The position numbers and the translations under genes were made by a program. From JAVBQL01 sp031549085 (GTDB taxonomy: Bacteria > Spirochaetota > GWE2-31-10 > MWDO01), in the NCBI GenBank assembly GCA_031549085.1, contig JAVBQL010000023.1, positions 1 to 25,787 on the forward strand: DNA of 25,787 nucleotides, given 5' to 3'. Below are positions 5,940-13,773 of the stretch, piece after piece. Below the pieces are notes generated by a model. The model worked only from the letters and a program-made list of their open reading frames with translations, was not told where the DNA came from and made no database searches. Position 1 is the stretch's first letter. The number at the start of each line of letters is the position of its first letter.

Positions 5940-7367
5940 ATGAGTTATTATGGAAGAGATGAATTCGAAGCAAAACTTTTAAAGAAGGTCATAAAAAGTG
6001 GAAACAAACATATCCTTCACTTTTGGAACGAACTAACTGACGCCGAAAAAGATTTTTTTATTGATGAGATCGAAAGGCTTGATTTTAAGACAGTAAATAG
6101 ATATTTTTCTATATACGAGAATAGTAAAAAAATTGCAGAGAGATTCTCCCCTCCAAAATATAGATCTCTCTCCTCTATAAAGGGAGACAAGCAGATCTAC
6201 AAAATAGGAGAAAAAGCCTTTAGAGAGGGGGAGGTTGCATTTCTTACCGTTGCTGGCGGACAAGGGAGTAGACTTGGTTCTGATATGCCAAAGGGCTGCT
6301 TTCCAATAAGTCCAATAAAGAAAAAGTCATTATTTCAGCTCTTTGCAGAGAAGGTTGCTTTCTACTCTGCTTATTATGAAAATGATTTAAAATGGTATAT
6401 AATGACCTCTGAAGAGAACTATCATCCTACAAAAATATTTTTTGAGGATAATAACTATTTTAATTTGAAAAGAAGAAATGTGATATTTTTTAATCAGGGG
6501 ATGCTTCCAACTCTTACACTTGATGGAAAGATGATTTTACGGGATAAAAATAAGATTCTTTTAAACCCTGATGGACATGGCGGGATTTTGAAGGCTCTTC
6601 TTAAGATGGGACTTTTAGATGATATGAAAAAAAATAGTATTAAATATCTCTCATACTGTCAAGTTGATAATCCTCTGGCAAGGCTTGCTGACCCCTACTT
6701 TCTTGGAGCGCATATAAAAGAGAATAGTTATGTAAGTACAAAGGTTGTAAAGACACTCTACCCAGAGGAGAAGATGGGAAGAGCTGTTGAAGCTGGCGGC
6801 GTAAACAAGATTGTTGAGTATTCTGACCTAACAAAAGAGGAGCTTAATGAGAGAGACAGCAATGGAGAGTCCGCATATGGGCTTGGTTCAATTGCAGTTC
6901 ATATTTTTAATGTGCCATTTTTACTGCGCTGTACAAAAAAACTTGAACTCCACTTTGCAAAAAAGAGGAGTATTGGTTATAAATGTGATGAGAACAAGAA
7001 CTATATAAAAGAGGAGATGGATACAATAAAGTTTGAGACATTTGTTTTTGATACTATTCCTTTGGCAAAGAGATCGATCTTTTTTGAAACAAGAAGAGAG
7101 GATGAGTTTGCCCCCCTAAAAAACAGAGAGGGTGTTGATTCCATTGAAACATCAACTTTAGCTCAAATAGATTTTTTTGCTGAGTGGCTTATAAAAACCA
7201 ATCTTGTTTCAAGAGAGGCTATCAAGGGCAAAAAGATAGAAATAAGTCCAACTTATGCTCCTAATTTTGAAATTTTTCTTGAAAATGAGGCAAAAGAATC
7301 CGATAAACTAAAGAGTTTAATATATTCTTTTGATGGAAGTGTTAGAGATGAGATCTATATTGAGTAG
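5940..7367 (+). CDS. UAP1-like UDP-N-acetylhexosamine pyrophosphorylase (UDPGP family)
   Basis: Probably joins UTP with a sugar-1-phosphate (GlcNAc-1-P or GalNAc-1-P, possibly Glc-1-P) to make a UDP-sugar for envelope polysaccharide, in the cytoplasm. It has 475 residues, close to the length of eukaryotic-type UAP1 rather than bacterial GlmU. Seen: the nucleotide loop LTVAGGQGSRLG (about 100-111), followed by PKGCFPI with the conserved Lys; NPDGHGGILKAL (about 209); and QVDNPLARLADPYFLG (about 240), which closely follows the UAP1 signature QVDN..ADP.F.G. A GGAG site precedes the ATG. The downstream NlpC/P60-like gene overlaps its 3' end by 20 bases, so they form an operon. Exact sugar specificity cannot be read from the sequence. 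Confidence 0.87.
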   Translation: MSYYGRDEFEAKLLKKVIKSGNKHILHFWNELTDAEKDFFIDEIERLDFKTVNRYFSIYENSKKIAERFSPPKYRSLSSIKGDKQIYKIGEKAFREGEVAFLTVAGGQGSRLGSDMPKGCFPISPIKKKSLFQLFAEKVAFYSAYYENDLKWYIMTSEENYHPTKIFFEDNNYFNLKRRNVIFFNQGMLPTLTLDGKMILRDKNKILLNPDGHGGILKALLKMGLLDDMKKNSIKYLSYCQVDNPLARLADPYFLGAHIKENSYVSTKVVKTLYPEEKMGRAVEAGGVNKIVEYSDLTKEELNERDSNGESAYGLGSIAVHIFNVPFLLRCTKKLELHFAKKRSIGYKCDENKNYIKEEMDTIKFETFVFDTIPLAKRSIFFETRREDEFAPLKNREGVDSIETSTLAQIDFFAEWLIKTNLVSREAIKGKKIEISPTYAPNFEIFLENEAKESDKLKSLIYSFDGSVRDEIYIE

Positions 7368-8844
7368 AATCCCAATTTTTTTTAATAGGTTTTCTTTTTT
7401 ACTATTTTTAATTTTTATTTTTTCAAACTCTTTTATCAAAATTGAGGCTGAACCTGTAGGAGCAGCTTCAAATGGAACAACTGTTTTTCAAGACAGTGTC
7501 AACTTTAGAAAATCTTTTTTCCTAAAGGCAACTGACTGGGACTCTTTTGTTGACACAAAGAGAGTTGACTACTATAATAAAGATATAGCCCTCATTGTAA
7601 CAAAGCTTCCTCCAAAATATTTTTCTGAAACTATGTTCGAAAATGAGATCCTCAAAAAAAATAACAATAACAAAATATTGAGAGATAACTATACATTAGA
7701 TGATAATAAATACTATATATTAAGAGATGATATTGATATAAAAGTTAAGGTTGATATCAAAGATCTGTTGGAAAAGAGTGGTTTTACCAATTTTGACTAC
7801 TATATGATATTCTATCAGGTAGATCCTACAACAAAAAATGGTGATAACAATATATTAAAAGAGACCTACTCTTATGGAAGGATAACATATCTTTTTAACT
7901 ATAAAAGAGAGATGGTTGAGGCAAAGGTCTACATTCATAAAAATAGCAACTCATATCTATATTTCAGTTCAAAAAACCTCAACAAGTTTGATGTCTATAT
8001 GTTTGATAGAGTCTACCAAAGAGGGCTCTTCTATTATTATCCATTTGAGTCTCTAAAATTTCTTCCTGTGGACTCTATGATATCACTTCTTTATGACAAT
8101 AGAATAGATCGATACTCTGTTATAGATTTTGATGATTACAAACTGAAAAGTGATTTGGTAAATAGGATAATTAAACCAATAATTGATAATAATCTTCCAT
8201 ATACAACTGATGGTGGCAGAGACAATCTTGGAAATTTTGTCTATATTGCCACTGGTGCTTTGCAGGATAACAAAAAGCCGGGCTTCAACTGCAGCGGGTT
8301 TGTTAAAGAGGTCTTTGATAACTATATAAGACTTAAGGATAGAAACTTTAAGTGGATGAGCATAGATGAGTTAAAGAGAGGCCGGGGATATGAGAGGACC
8401 GTCTCAAACTACACAAAGTATTATGAGCTTTATGACTCTTTCTTTGGTCTTGACTGGTCAAGAAATATTGCTGATACGGTTAATGAATATTATGGATATC
8501 AATATATAAAGGCAGAGACAGTTGACAATGACCAATTTGCTATCTATAATCCTATGCAGGGCTATAAATTTTCTGAATTGCGGGATGTAATATTTCGGGA
8601 TCAAAAGCAGGATAATAACTACTTCTATATTTTAGTATTTTCGGAGTTACGAAAGGGAGTGCCTGTTATACCGATCTTCTCTCATATAGCCGTTGCTGTT
8701 CCCTATTTTAAGGACAAACATTTTTCTATAAGGGTCTTTGAGAGTGGAGCTGAGACATCATATTCAGCGTTATCAAAGGTAAGAAAAAATAGTGATGTCT
8801 ATATTATAAAAGTACCTATCCCTGTTGGCGAGATATACATGTAG
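7348..8844 (+). CDS. Exported NlpC/P60-like protein (putative peptidoglycan hydrolase)
   Basis: About 498 residues. I use the ATG at 7348, since GGAAG lies eight bases before it, while an upstream TTG and ATG have no ribosome site. Residues 1-35 form a signal peptide (long hydrophobic stretch ending IEA-EP). The first 270 residues are unrecognised and rich in Tyr, Asp and Asn. The catalytic part has GFNCSGFVKEV (Cys about 315), the usual NlpC/P60 nucleophile motif, and SHIAVAV (His about 447) as the likely second catalytic residue. About 80 residues between them are unlike typical family members, suggesting an insertion. Such enzymes cut peptide stems in peptidoglycan. It overlaps the sugar-nucleotide gene, fitting an envelope operon. 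Enzymatic activity is inferred. Confidence 0.7.
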   Translation: MRSILSRIPIFFNRFSFLLFLIFIFSNSFIKIEAEPVGAASNGTTVFQDSVNFRKSFFLKATDWDSFVDTKRVDYYNKDIALIVTKLPPKYFSETMFENEILKKNNNNKILRDNYTLDDNKYYILRDDIDIKVKVDIKDLLEKSGFTNFDYYMIFYQVDPTTKNGDNNILKETYSYGRITYLFNYKREMVEAKVYIHKNSNSYLYFSSKNLNKFDVYMFDRVYQRGLFYYYPFESLKFLPVDSMISLLYDNRIDRYSVIDFDDYKLKSDLVNRIIKPIIDNNLPYTTDGGRDNLGNFVYIATGALQDNKKPGFNCSGFVKEVFDNYIRLKDRNFKWMSIDELKRGRGYERTVSNYTKYYELYDSFFGLDWSRNIADTVNEYYGYQYIKAETVDNDQFAIYNPMQGYKFSELRDVIFRDQKQDNNYFYILVFSELRKGVPVIPIFSHIAVAVPYFKDKHFSIRVFESGAETSYSALSKVRKNSDVYIIKVPIPVGEIYM

Positions 8845-8876
8845 TTTTATTTATCTATTGATCCACCATTATATTC

Positions 8877-9056
8877 AATGGTCAGTTTCAATATGTTGTC
8901 TATTACCACCACCTCAACCTCACAGATATTAAAATCTTTTTTGAGTAGCATTAGCTCGTTAAATATCATCATGCTGACACGGAAATCAGAAATAACAATT
9001 TAACGATTGTTAGATGTTAATAGTACATTTGTGACAAGCGAGTGAAACTAACCATT
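8877..9056 (-). mobile_element. Internally deleted palindromic element (M4), hairpin missing
   Basis: Both termini are intact (AATGGTCAGTTT at 8877-8888 and AAACTAACCATT at 9045-9056). The order is the reverse of copy M2. About 135 bp, including the whole central hairpin, are absent: the outer right arm is joined straight to TGAGTAGCATTAGCTCG of the left arm. It fills the gap between two convergent genes and ends seven bases from the 9064 stop codon. Confidence 0.8.
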
Positions 9057-9063
9057 TGAGATA

Positions 9064-10275
9064 TTATTCATATCTAGTCAATAGATATAAGTTATAGCTT
9101 GATGTACTCTTCCCCTTAGCAGACAACTTAACGTAGTATGTCGAAGCCTTAAGATCATTAAGAAGTACAACCTCCCCATAATCAAAGCCATTGTCATTGA
9201 CCTGTTTTATAAGATTATGTTTGCTGTCAAATATTTCTATTGTGGAATCGATACCTTTTATTGATGAAAGTGATATATTTACACTTATTGCATTTTTGTA
9301 GAGCTCAAACTTATAAAAATCAACATCATTTTCGGGATAAAAATAGCCAACCATCTCAGAATTGTTAATAAGCTCTGTCGCCAGTGAAAAAGTATCATTA
9401 AACTCTCTCTCATAGTAGATATTTTGACTCTTTTTTGACTCTTTTATAGAGATAAAATAGATTGGTTCAAGTTTTATGTTACTATTCTGTTCTCCAGTAA
9501 CCCTTACATAGTAGTCACCCTTGCTTGAATCAAGATAGTTAAAAATCTCCGTTCCACCAAAGGAGTAGTTGTTAATATTTTTTGTGATGCCATTCTTTTT
9601 GTCAATAACTGTAAAACTTATATCAAGGTTTGAAAAGCTCTCAGCCTCTATATTAAAGTCGTAGACCCTCTCCCCATCAAAAACAATCTTATAGTAGTCA
9701 ATGTCGCCCCTAGGAGTTATATATCCCTTCTTTGTCTCATCTATTCGTATGGTGTTGGCTGTCTCTTCACTGTTGTTTGGCTCTCTCTCCTCGCTGTCGT
9801 TTCCCTCTTTCTGCAGTATATTTATTATATATGGAATATTTTCATTAAAACCATCAATTGCTTCAACTCTCAAAAAGATATACTCATCGGGAGAATTAAA
9901 GTTCCAAAGCCTCTCTCCCTCACCCTTTCCATTCTCATTTATAGAAAAGATTCTCACATTTTTTTTATTAAGTATTGTGATTCGATAGTCAACACCCGGA
10001 ACACCTGTTCCAATAAGTTCATATGAGGCACTGCTCTTAAGAAATATTTTATAACAGTCAATATCTTTTTTTCCGCTCTCTTTCTTATTAAAAAAACCAA
10101 CTATTGGGGAGATTATTGAAGCCTCATTCGCTTCACCTATGGTATCATTAGGTTCAACATCTGTTATAGAATCAAATATCTTATATAAATCTTTGTCTTT
10201 ATCCATCTTTGAACATGAAAAGAGTATAAATATAGAGAGTAGTATAGTTGATACTATTTTAATGTTTTTTACCAT
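9064..10275 (-). CDS. Lipoprotein with three PPC-like repeats
   Basis: A 403-residue exported protein. The lipoprotein signal ends FILFSC (Cys21). The mature part has three similar units of about 115 residues. Each begins E-P/F-N-D/N-(T/S) (VEPNDTIGEAN, REPNNSEETAN, REFNDTFSLAT), followed by a G-(F/Y)-(F/I) step and D-(V/I)-D-(C/Y/F)-Y-K, the usual pattern of bacterial pre-peptidase C-terminal (PPC) beta-sandwich domains. Such domains commonly accompany secreted peptidases, but no peptidase domain is present here. The ATG overlaps the end of the penicillin-binding protein gene by seven bases, with AGGA upstream, so it is translated from the same mRNA. A periplasmic partner or carbohydrate/protein-binding role near the cell-wall synthase is a guess. 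Confidence 0.8.
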   Translation of the reverse strand: MVKNIKIVSTILLSIFILFSCSKMDKDKDLYKIFDSITDVEPNDTIGEANEASIISPIVGFFNKKESGKKDIDCYKIFLKSSASYELIGTGVPGVDYRITILNKKNVRIFSINENGKGEGERLWNFNSPDEYIFLRVEAIDGFNENIPYIINILQKEGNDSEEREPNNSEETANTIRIDETKKGYITPRGDIDYYKIVFDGERVYDFNIEAESFSNLDISFTVIDKKNGITKNINNYSFGGTEIFNYLDSSKGDYYVRVTGEQNSNIKLEPIYFISIKESKKSQNIYYEREFNDTFSLATELINNSEMVGYFYPENDVDFYKFELYKNAISVNISLSSIKGIDSTIEIFDSKHNLIKQVNDNGFDYGEVVLLNDLKASTYYVKLSAKGKSTSSYNLYLLTRYE

Positions 10276-12485
10276 AGATCCTGTCCTATAACATCATCTT
10301 CCGGGTGGATATAGCATTTTGCTGGAACTGTACTCTCTATATAGAAATAGAACTCCTGCCTGTTTGGGCATTTGTTTGTTGAGAGCATACCGGAATCTTT
10401 GCAAATAGATTTTAATATCATATCACTTGGGATTGGAATCTTTCTTCCATCTCTAACCATCGACTCTTTCATATATCTGCACCAAATGAGAGCTGCATTT
10501 GATTCACTTGGTAATAAAATTGTCTTGTTGTCATCTTTTCCAACCCAAACAGTAACAACCTCTCTCTCATTAAAGCCAGCAAACCACCCATCTCGATAGT
10601 CCTGCGTTGTGCCTGACTTTCCATAGTCATTGCCAGCATAGTTCGCCCTCTGTGCCGCCCAATATGCTGTTCCATCTCTCTGAAAGACTCCGCCAAGCAT
10701 CTCTATCATCTCATAGGTTATCTGAGGAGAGAGATATTTTTTATCAGGATTAAACCTTTTAGGTTTTATAAAATTAAAATTGGAGTTGTTCTCTCTCGCA
10801 GAGTCATAGTAAACATTGCCATATATGTCACTTATCTTCTTTATCATTTCAGGGTATATAGGTGTCCCCTCCCTAGGGAACATTGTATACGCAGCAGCAA
10901 GCTCAAGTGCAGATAGCTCTGCAGTGCCAAGAGAGAGCGACAAAACCTCAGGAATTCTTTTGCTGTTCTCATCTTGAAAAGTTATGTCTCTCAAAAAGTG
11001 GACAAAATTTTTGATATCCATTTGGTTAAAAACCTGCACAGCAATAGTGTTTAGAGACCTTTTCAAGGCATCTCCTAATGTAACCATATCTCCATACTGG
11101 TGAGAGGCAGAGTAATTTTTTGGAGCATAATTTTTTCCGTTTACCTTATAGGTAACAACCTCATCTTTGAATTTTGTAAATGGGTTTATCTCTTTGCCAT
11201 TAAGTCCGTCCATCAAAGCGATGCTGTATATAAAAGGCTTCATAGCTGAACCAATCTGTCTATATGAGTAGGCTGCTCTATTAAGCTGGTTGCCAAAGGA
11301 GTAGCCCTTTCCTCCAACAAGTGCAAGCACATCTCCATTCTCAAAATCGACACTGACAAGAGTCGCCTCAAGGTCAGATAGGTCGCTTTCACTATAACCA
11401 CTAATCTTATTTTTTTCTACATAAGATATAATATTATCAGCTATCTCCTTGACACCATTTTTTATGATATTTTCAGCAAGGAGCTGTTTTTCCAAGTCGA
11501 TAGAGGTTTGAACAATCAATCCCCCCTGAGTTACTTTGGAGTATTCAAACTCTTTATTTAGGATCTGTCTTATGTACTCTGTTATGTAGGCTGATTTATT
11601 TATATCTGTTTTCCAGAATGATTGGTTGCCTGTTACTCCATTTTGAGAAAACCTTATCCAAAACCTGTTGCTTTCAAACTCCGTATCCTCTTTTGTTATA
11701 AAGCCCTCGCTTGCAAACTTGTTTAGAATAACTTCCTGTATATATTTTGCTCTTTTTTTATCTTTTATTGGTGAATAATATTCAGGTGAACGATTCATAC
11801 CAATAAATAGTGCCGCTTCAGCAATTGTAAGCTGTGAAGCACTCTTGCCAAAGTAGAAGTTGCTTGCATCTTCAACACCATATGTACCATGTCCCATATA
11901 TATTGAGTTTAGATATATTTGCAAAAGCTCATTTTTTGTAAACTTGCTCTCAAGCTCAAGTGTACAAAAAAGCTCGTAGACCTTCCTGCTAAGCTTTCTC
12001 TCATGTTTTGTAAAGAGGATCTTTGCAAGCTGCTGCGATATTGTTGATGCTCCACCACTCTTCCCCATAGTAACTATATTTCTAAAAAAAGCCAAAATTA
12101 GCCTCTCATAGTTGAAGCCATTGTGATGATAGAACTTGTGATCTTCAGCCAAGAGAAATCCCTTTGGAAGATAGTATGGAAGCTCTTTTAATGGGACAAG
12201 TTTATGTTTATTTGAAGTATATTGGGCAATGACCTTTCCGCTTCGGTCAAGAAACTTTGATGGATATTTTCTTATAATTTCCTCATCGTCCAAGCCCAAT
12301 GTAATATCAGTCTCTGTATATTTTCCTAGGGATTTGGAGAAATCTTCTATTTTATTGAATATAAGTTCTCTATTTGCTCGGTAGTCGGAATAAATTTTTA
12401 GAATGTATATTGTAACAGCTATAACAGCAAGAATGAAAATTACAATTGCAATTTTAAGTATAAGAAATAGTGTCTTTTTTACCAT
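10269..12485 (-). CDS. mrcA: Class A penicillin-binding protein (PBP1A family)
   Basis: A bifunctional peptidoglycan synthase anchored in the inner membrane, about 738 residues. One membrane helix (about 5-32) is followed by a GT51 glycosyltransferase with LLAEDHKFYHHNG (catalytic Glu about 111), GASTISQQLAK, and ELLQIYLNSIYMGHGTYG. The transpeptidase domain has SAMK (about 415, active-site Ser), SLN (about 478) and KSGT (about 623). The C-terminal tail has three or four cysteines (ICKDSGMLSTNKCPN and AKCYIHPED), as in several anaerobe PBP1A proteins. I start at the ATG at 12485. The longer form from a TTG would translate the promoter. The PPC-repeat lipoprotein follows in an overlapping reading frame. 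Confidence 0.95.
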   Translation of the reverse strand: MVKKTLFLILKIAIVIFILAVIAVTIYILKIYSDYRANRELIFNKIEDFSKSLGKYTETDITLGLDDEEIIRKYPSKFLDRSGKVIAQYTSNKHKLVPLKELPYYLPKGFLLAEDHKFYHHNGFNYERLILAFFRNIVTMGKSGGASTISQQLAKILFTKHERKLSRKVYELFCTLELESKFTKNELLQIYLNSIYMGHGTYGVEDASNFYFGKSASQLTIAEAALFIGMNRSPEYYSPIKDKKRAKYIQEVILNKFASEGFITKEDTEFESNRFWIRFSQNGVTGNQSFWKTDINKSAYITEYIRQILNKEFEYSKVTQGGLIVQTSIDLEKQLLAENIIKNGVKEIADNIISYVEKNKISGYSESDLSDLEATLVSVDFENGDVLALVGGKGYSFGNQLNRAAYSYRQIGSAMKPFIYSIALMDGLNGKEINPFTKFKDEVVTYKVNGKNYAPKNYSASHQYGDMVTLGDALKRSLNTIAVQVFNQMDIKNFVHFLRDITFQDENSKRIPEVLSLSLGTAELSALELAAAYTMFPREGTPIYPEMIKKISDIYGNVYYDSARENNSNFNFIKPKRFNPDKKYLSPQITYEMIEMLGGVFQRDGTAYWAAQRANYAGNDYGKSGTTQDYRDGWFAGFNEREVVTVWVGKDDNKTILLPSESNAALIWCRYMKESMVRDGRKIPIPSDMILKSICKDSGMLSTNKCPNRQEFYFYIESTVPAKCYIHPEDDVIGQDLW

Positions 12486-12498
12486 ATATATTATCTGT

Positions 12499-12527
12499 TT
12501 TATACTAAAAATAAAACTGAAAGTCAA
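12499..12527 (-). promoter_or_regulatory. Promoter of mrcA, very short leader
   Basis: On the minus strand there is TTGACT (12522-12527), a 17-bp spacer and TATAAA (12499-12504). The ATG at 12485 is only 13 bases past the -10 box, so the leader would be about six nucleotides with no Shine-Dalgarno. Confidence 0.75.
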
Positions 12528-12575
12528 TCTTTTGGTTGTCTCTAGAGTCTATATTGCGATTCAGATTTAATATTT

Positions 12576-12891
12576 GATGGTGGCTTCACTTACTTCTAAC
12601 AAATGTCCTATTAATATTTCACTAATTATCAAAACCATATTTCTGGTTTCCATGTCATTAAGTAGATATATAACGAGCGAATGCTACTTAAAAGAAGAAA
12701 GAAAAGAAAAAATAGATTTGTATAGGCTGGGGTAAAACCCCGCCTATACAAATCTACTCTCTCTTTTTTTTATTTTTTTAAGTGACGTTTGCCTATTAAG
12801 TGCAACTTGCTGATAAGTAAAATATCAAAAAGATTTTAATATCTGTGAGGTTGAAGTGGCGGGAATAGACAATAGTATCGAAACTGACCAT
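12576..12891 (+). mobile_element. Palindromic MITE-like element (M5)
   Basis: The left end GATGGTGGCTTCACT is diverged and the right end AAACTGACCAT is intact. The central hairpin is TAGATTTGTATAGGC plus GGGG, loop TAAAA, then CCCC plus GCCTATACAAATCTA (12713-12756). Relative to M2 the stem carries several base-pair changes that are matched on both arms. The flank before the element (about 12548-12575) resembles that before the copy at 20569. It lies upstream of mrcA and directly before RNA module B. Confidence 0.75.
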
Positions 12892-13000
12892 GTTATAGGC
12901 ATGTCAACCTATAACAAAAAATAGTGCAAAAAACAAAAAGGATATTTAGCTTTCCTCTCTACCTTCGTTGCTTCTGGATAGAGTATTTTTTATAGAAATA
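12892..13000. repeat. Conserved flank of RNA gene B
   Basis: This is the counterpart of 72-180, nearly identical in sequence. It includes the TATAGG/CCTATA inverted repeat, GGATATTTAGC and the plus-strand hairpin CTCTACC/GGATAGAG followed by a T-run. Its high conservation beyond the predicted 3' end of the RNA shows that it belongs to the same unit. Confidence 0.6.
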
Positions 13001-13329
13001 AAAAATCAAAAACCTATAGAATTCCACCTGTATAGATTTCTTTTATTAAAATTTGGCTATACTTTTCAAAAGCAAATAAAAAAAGTATGCCCGCAAAGGT
13101 AAAGTTTTACCCGCTAAACATCCTCGGATTGTTAAACGAAAGAATGCCCAGCACTTATCCAATGCAGGCATACTCATATCCGCATCAATTCAATAGGTGT
13201 ACAATTAGGATACACCTATCTCCTCTAGCGGACATGCTGTTTATCAACCCAATACTCAATCCAAAAGAGGGGGTAAAACCTCTCTGCCGATTCAACGACA
13301 TAAGACCGAATATCTCGCAAACAATATGC
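13001..13329 (-). ncRNA. Structured ncRNA, copy B, unknown class
   Basis: The second full copy of the RNA gene at 183-506, in the same orientation. The helices are kept while their sequences change: hairpin 13193-13219 (AUAGGUGUA with UACACCUAU; G-C and U-A pairs where copy A has G.U and U.G); TGTCG/CGGCA around the UUGAAU loop (13285-13300; ACTG/CAGT in A); AGAGG/CCTCT (13266-13283; AAAAAGG/CCTTTTT in A); and long-range TTGGGTTG/CAATCCGA (13245-13252 with 13124-13131; TAGGATCA/TGATCCTA in A). Unpaired blocks such as TGTTTGCG and GTCCGCTAGAGGAG are unchanged. An 89-codon ORF on the opposite strand is closed after nine codons in copy A, so the product is RNA, not protein. Confidence 0.75.
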
Positions 13330-13335
13330 AAGTTT

Positions 13336-13363
13336 ATTATACACTATTATTTGTGATTATCAA
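13336..13363 (-). promoter_or_regulatory. Sigma70-type promoter of ncRNA B
   Basis: On the minus strand there is TTGATA (13358-13363), a 16-bp spacer and TATAAT (13336-13341), identical to the promoters of copies A and C including the spacer sequence. Confidence 0.85.
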
Positions 13364-13418
13364 TTATTTTTTTTTACTATTGTTTTATTTTTTTATTTAT
13401 ATACTTCTCTTCATATGC

Positions 13419-13736
13419 AATGGTTAGCTTCACTTACTTGTCACAAATGTACTATTAATATATAACAATCATTACAACCTTGTCTTTAGTTTACTTGTCA
13501 TTAAGTAGATATATAACGAGCAAACGCTACTTAAAAGAAAAGAAAAAAAGAAAAAGTAATTTTATATAGATTGGGGGTAAAACCCCCATCTATATAAAAT
13601 TATTCTCTCTCTTTCTCTTTTTTTAAGTGACATTTGCCTATTAAGTGCGACTTGCTGATAAGTAATAAACCAAAAAGATTTTAATATCTGTAAAGTTGAA
13701 GTGGTGGTAACAAACAACATATTGAAACTAACTATT
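13419..13736 (+). mobile_element. Palindromic MITE-like element (M6)
   Basis: The ends are AATGGTTAGCTT (13419-13430) and AAACTAACTATT (13725-13736). The central hairpin is TAATTTTATATAGATTGGGGG, loop TAAAA, CCCCCATCTATATAAAATTA (13557-13602) with one bulged T, and a T-run follows. With M5 it brackets RNA gene B in direct orientation. It ends 37 bases from the stop codon of the GGDEF gene and may terminate that transcript. Confidence 0.8.
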
Positions 13737-13773
13737 ATATACTAAGGATGGATAAATAATAATAAAAGTCTAA

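Noticed and set aside
12486..12527. N-terminal extension of the penicillin-binding protein from a TTG start
   Set aside because: The extra codons coincide with a TTGACT, 17-bp, TATAAA promoter, and the protein starts naturally at MVKK followed by its membrane helix.
13087..13356. 89-codon ORF on the plus strand inside the repeat
   Set aside because: It is antisense to RNA copy B. The matching stretch in copy A (from 268) hits a stop after nine codons, and changes between copies follow base-pairing rather than codon positions.
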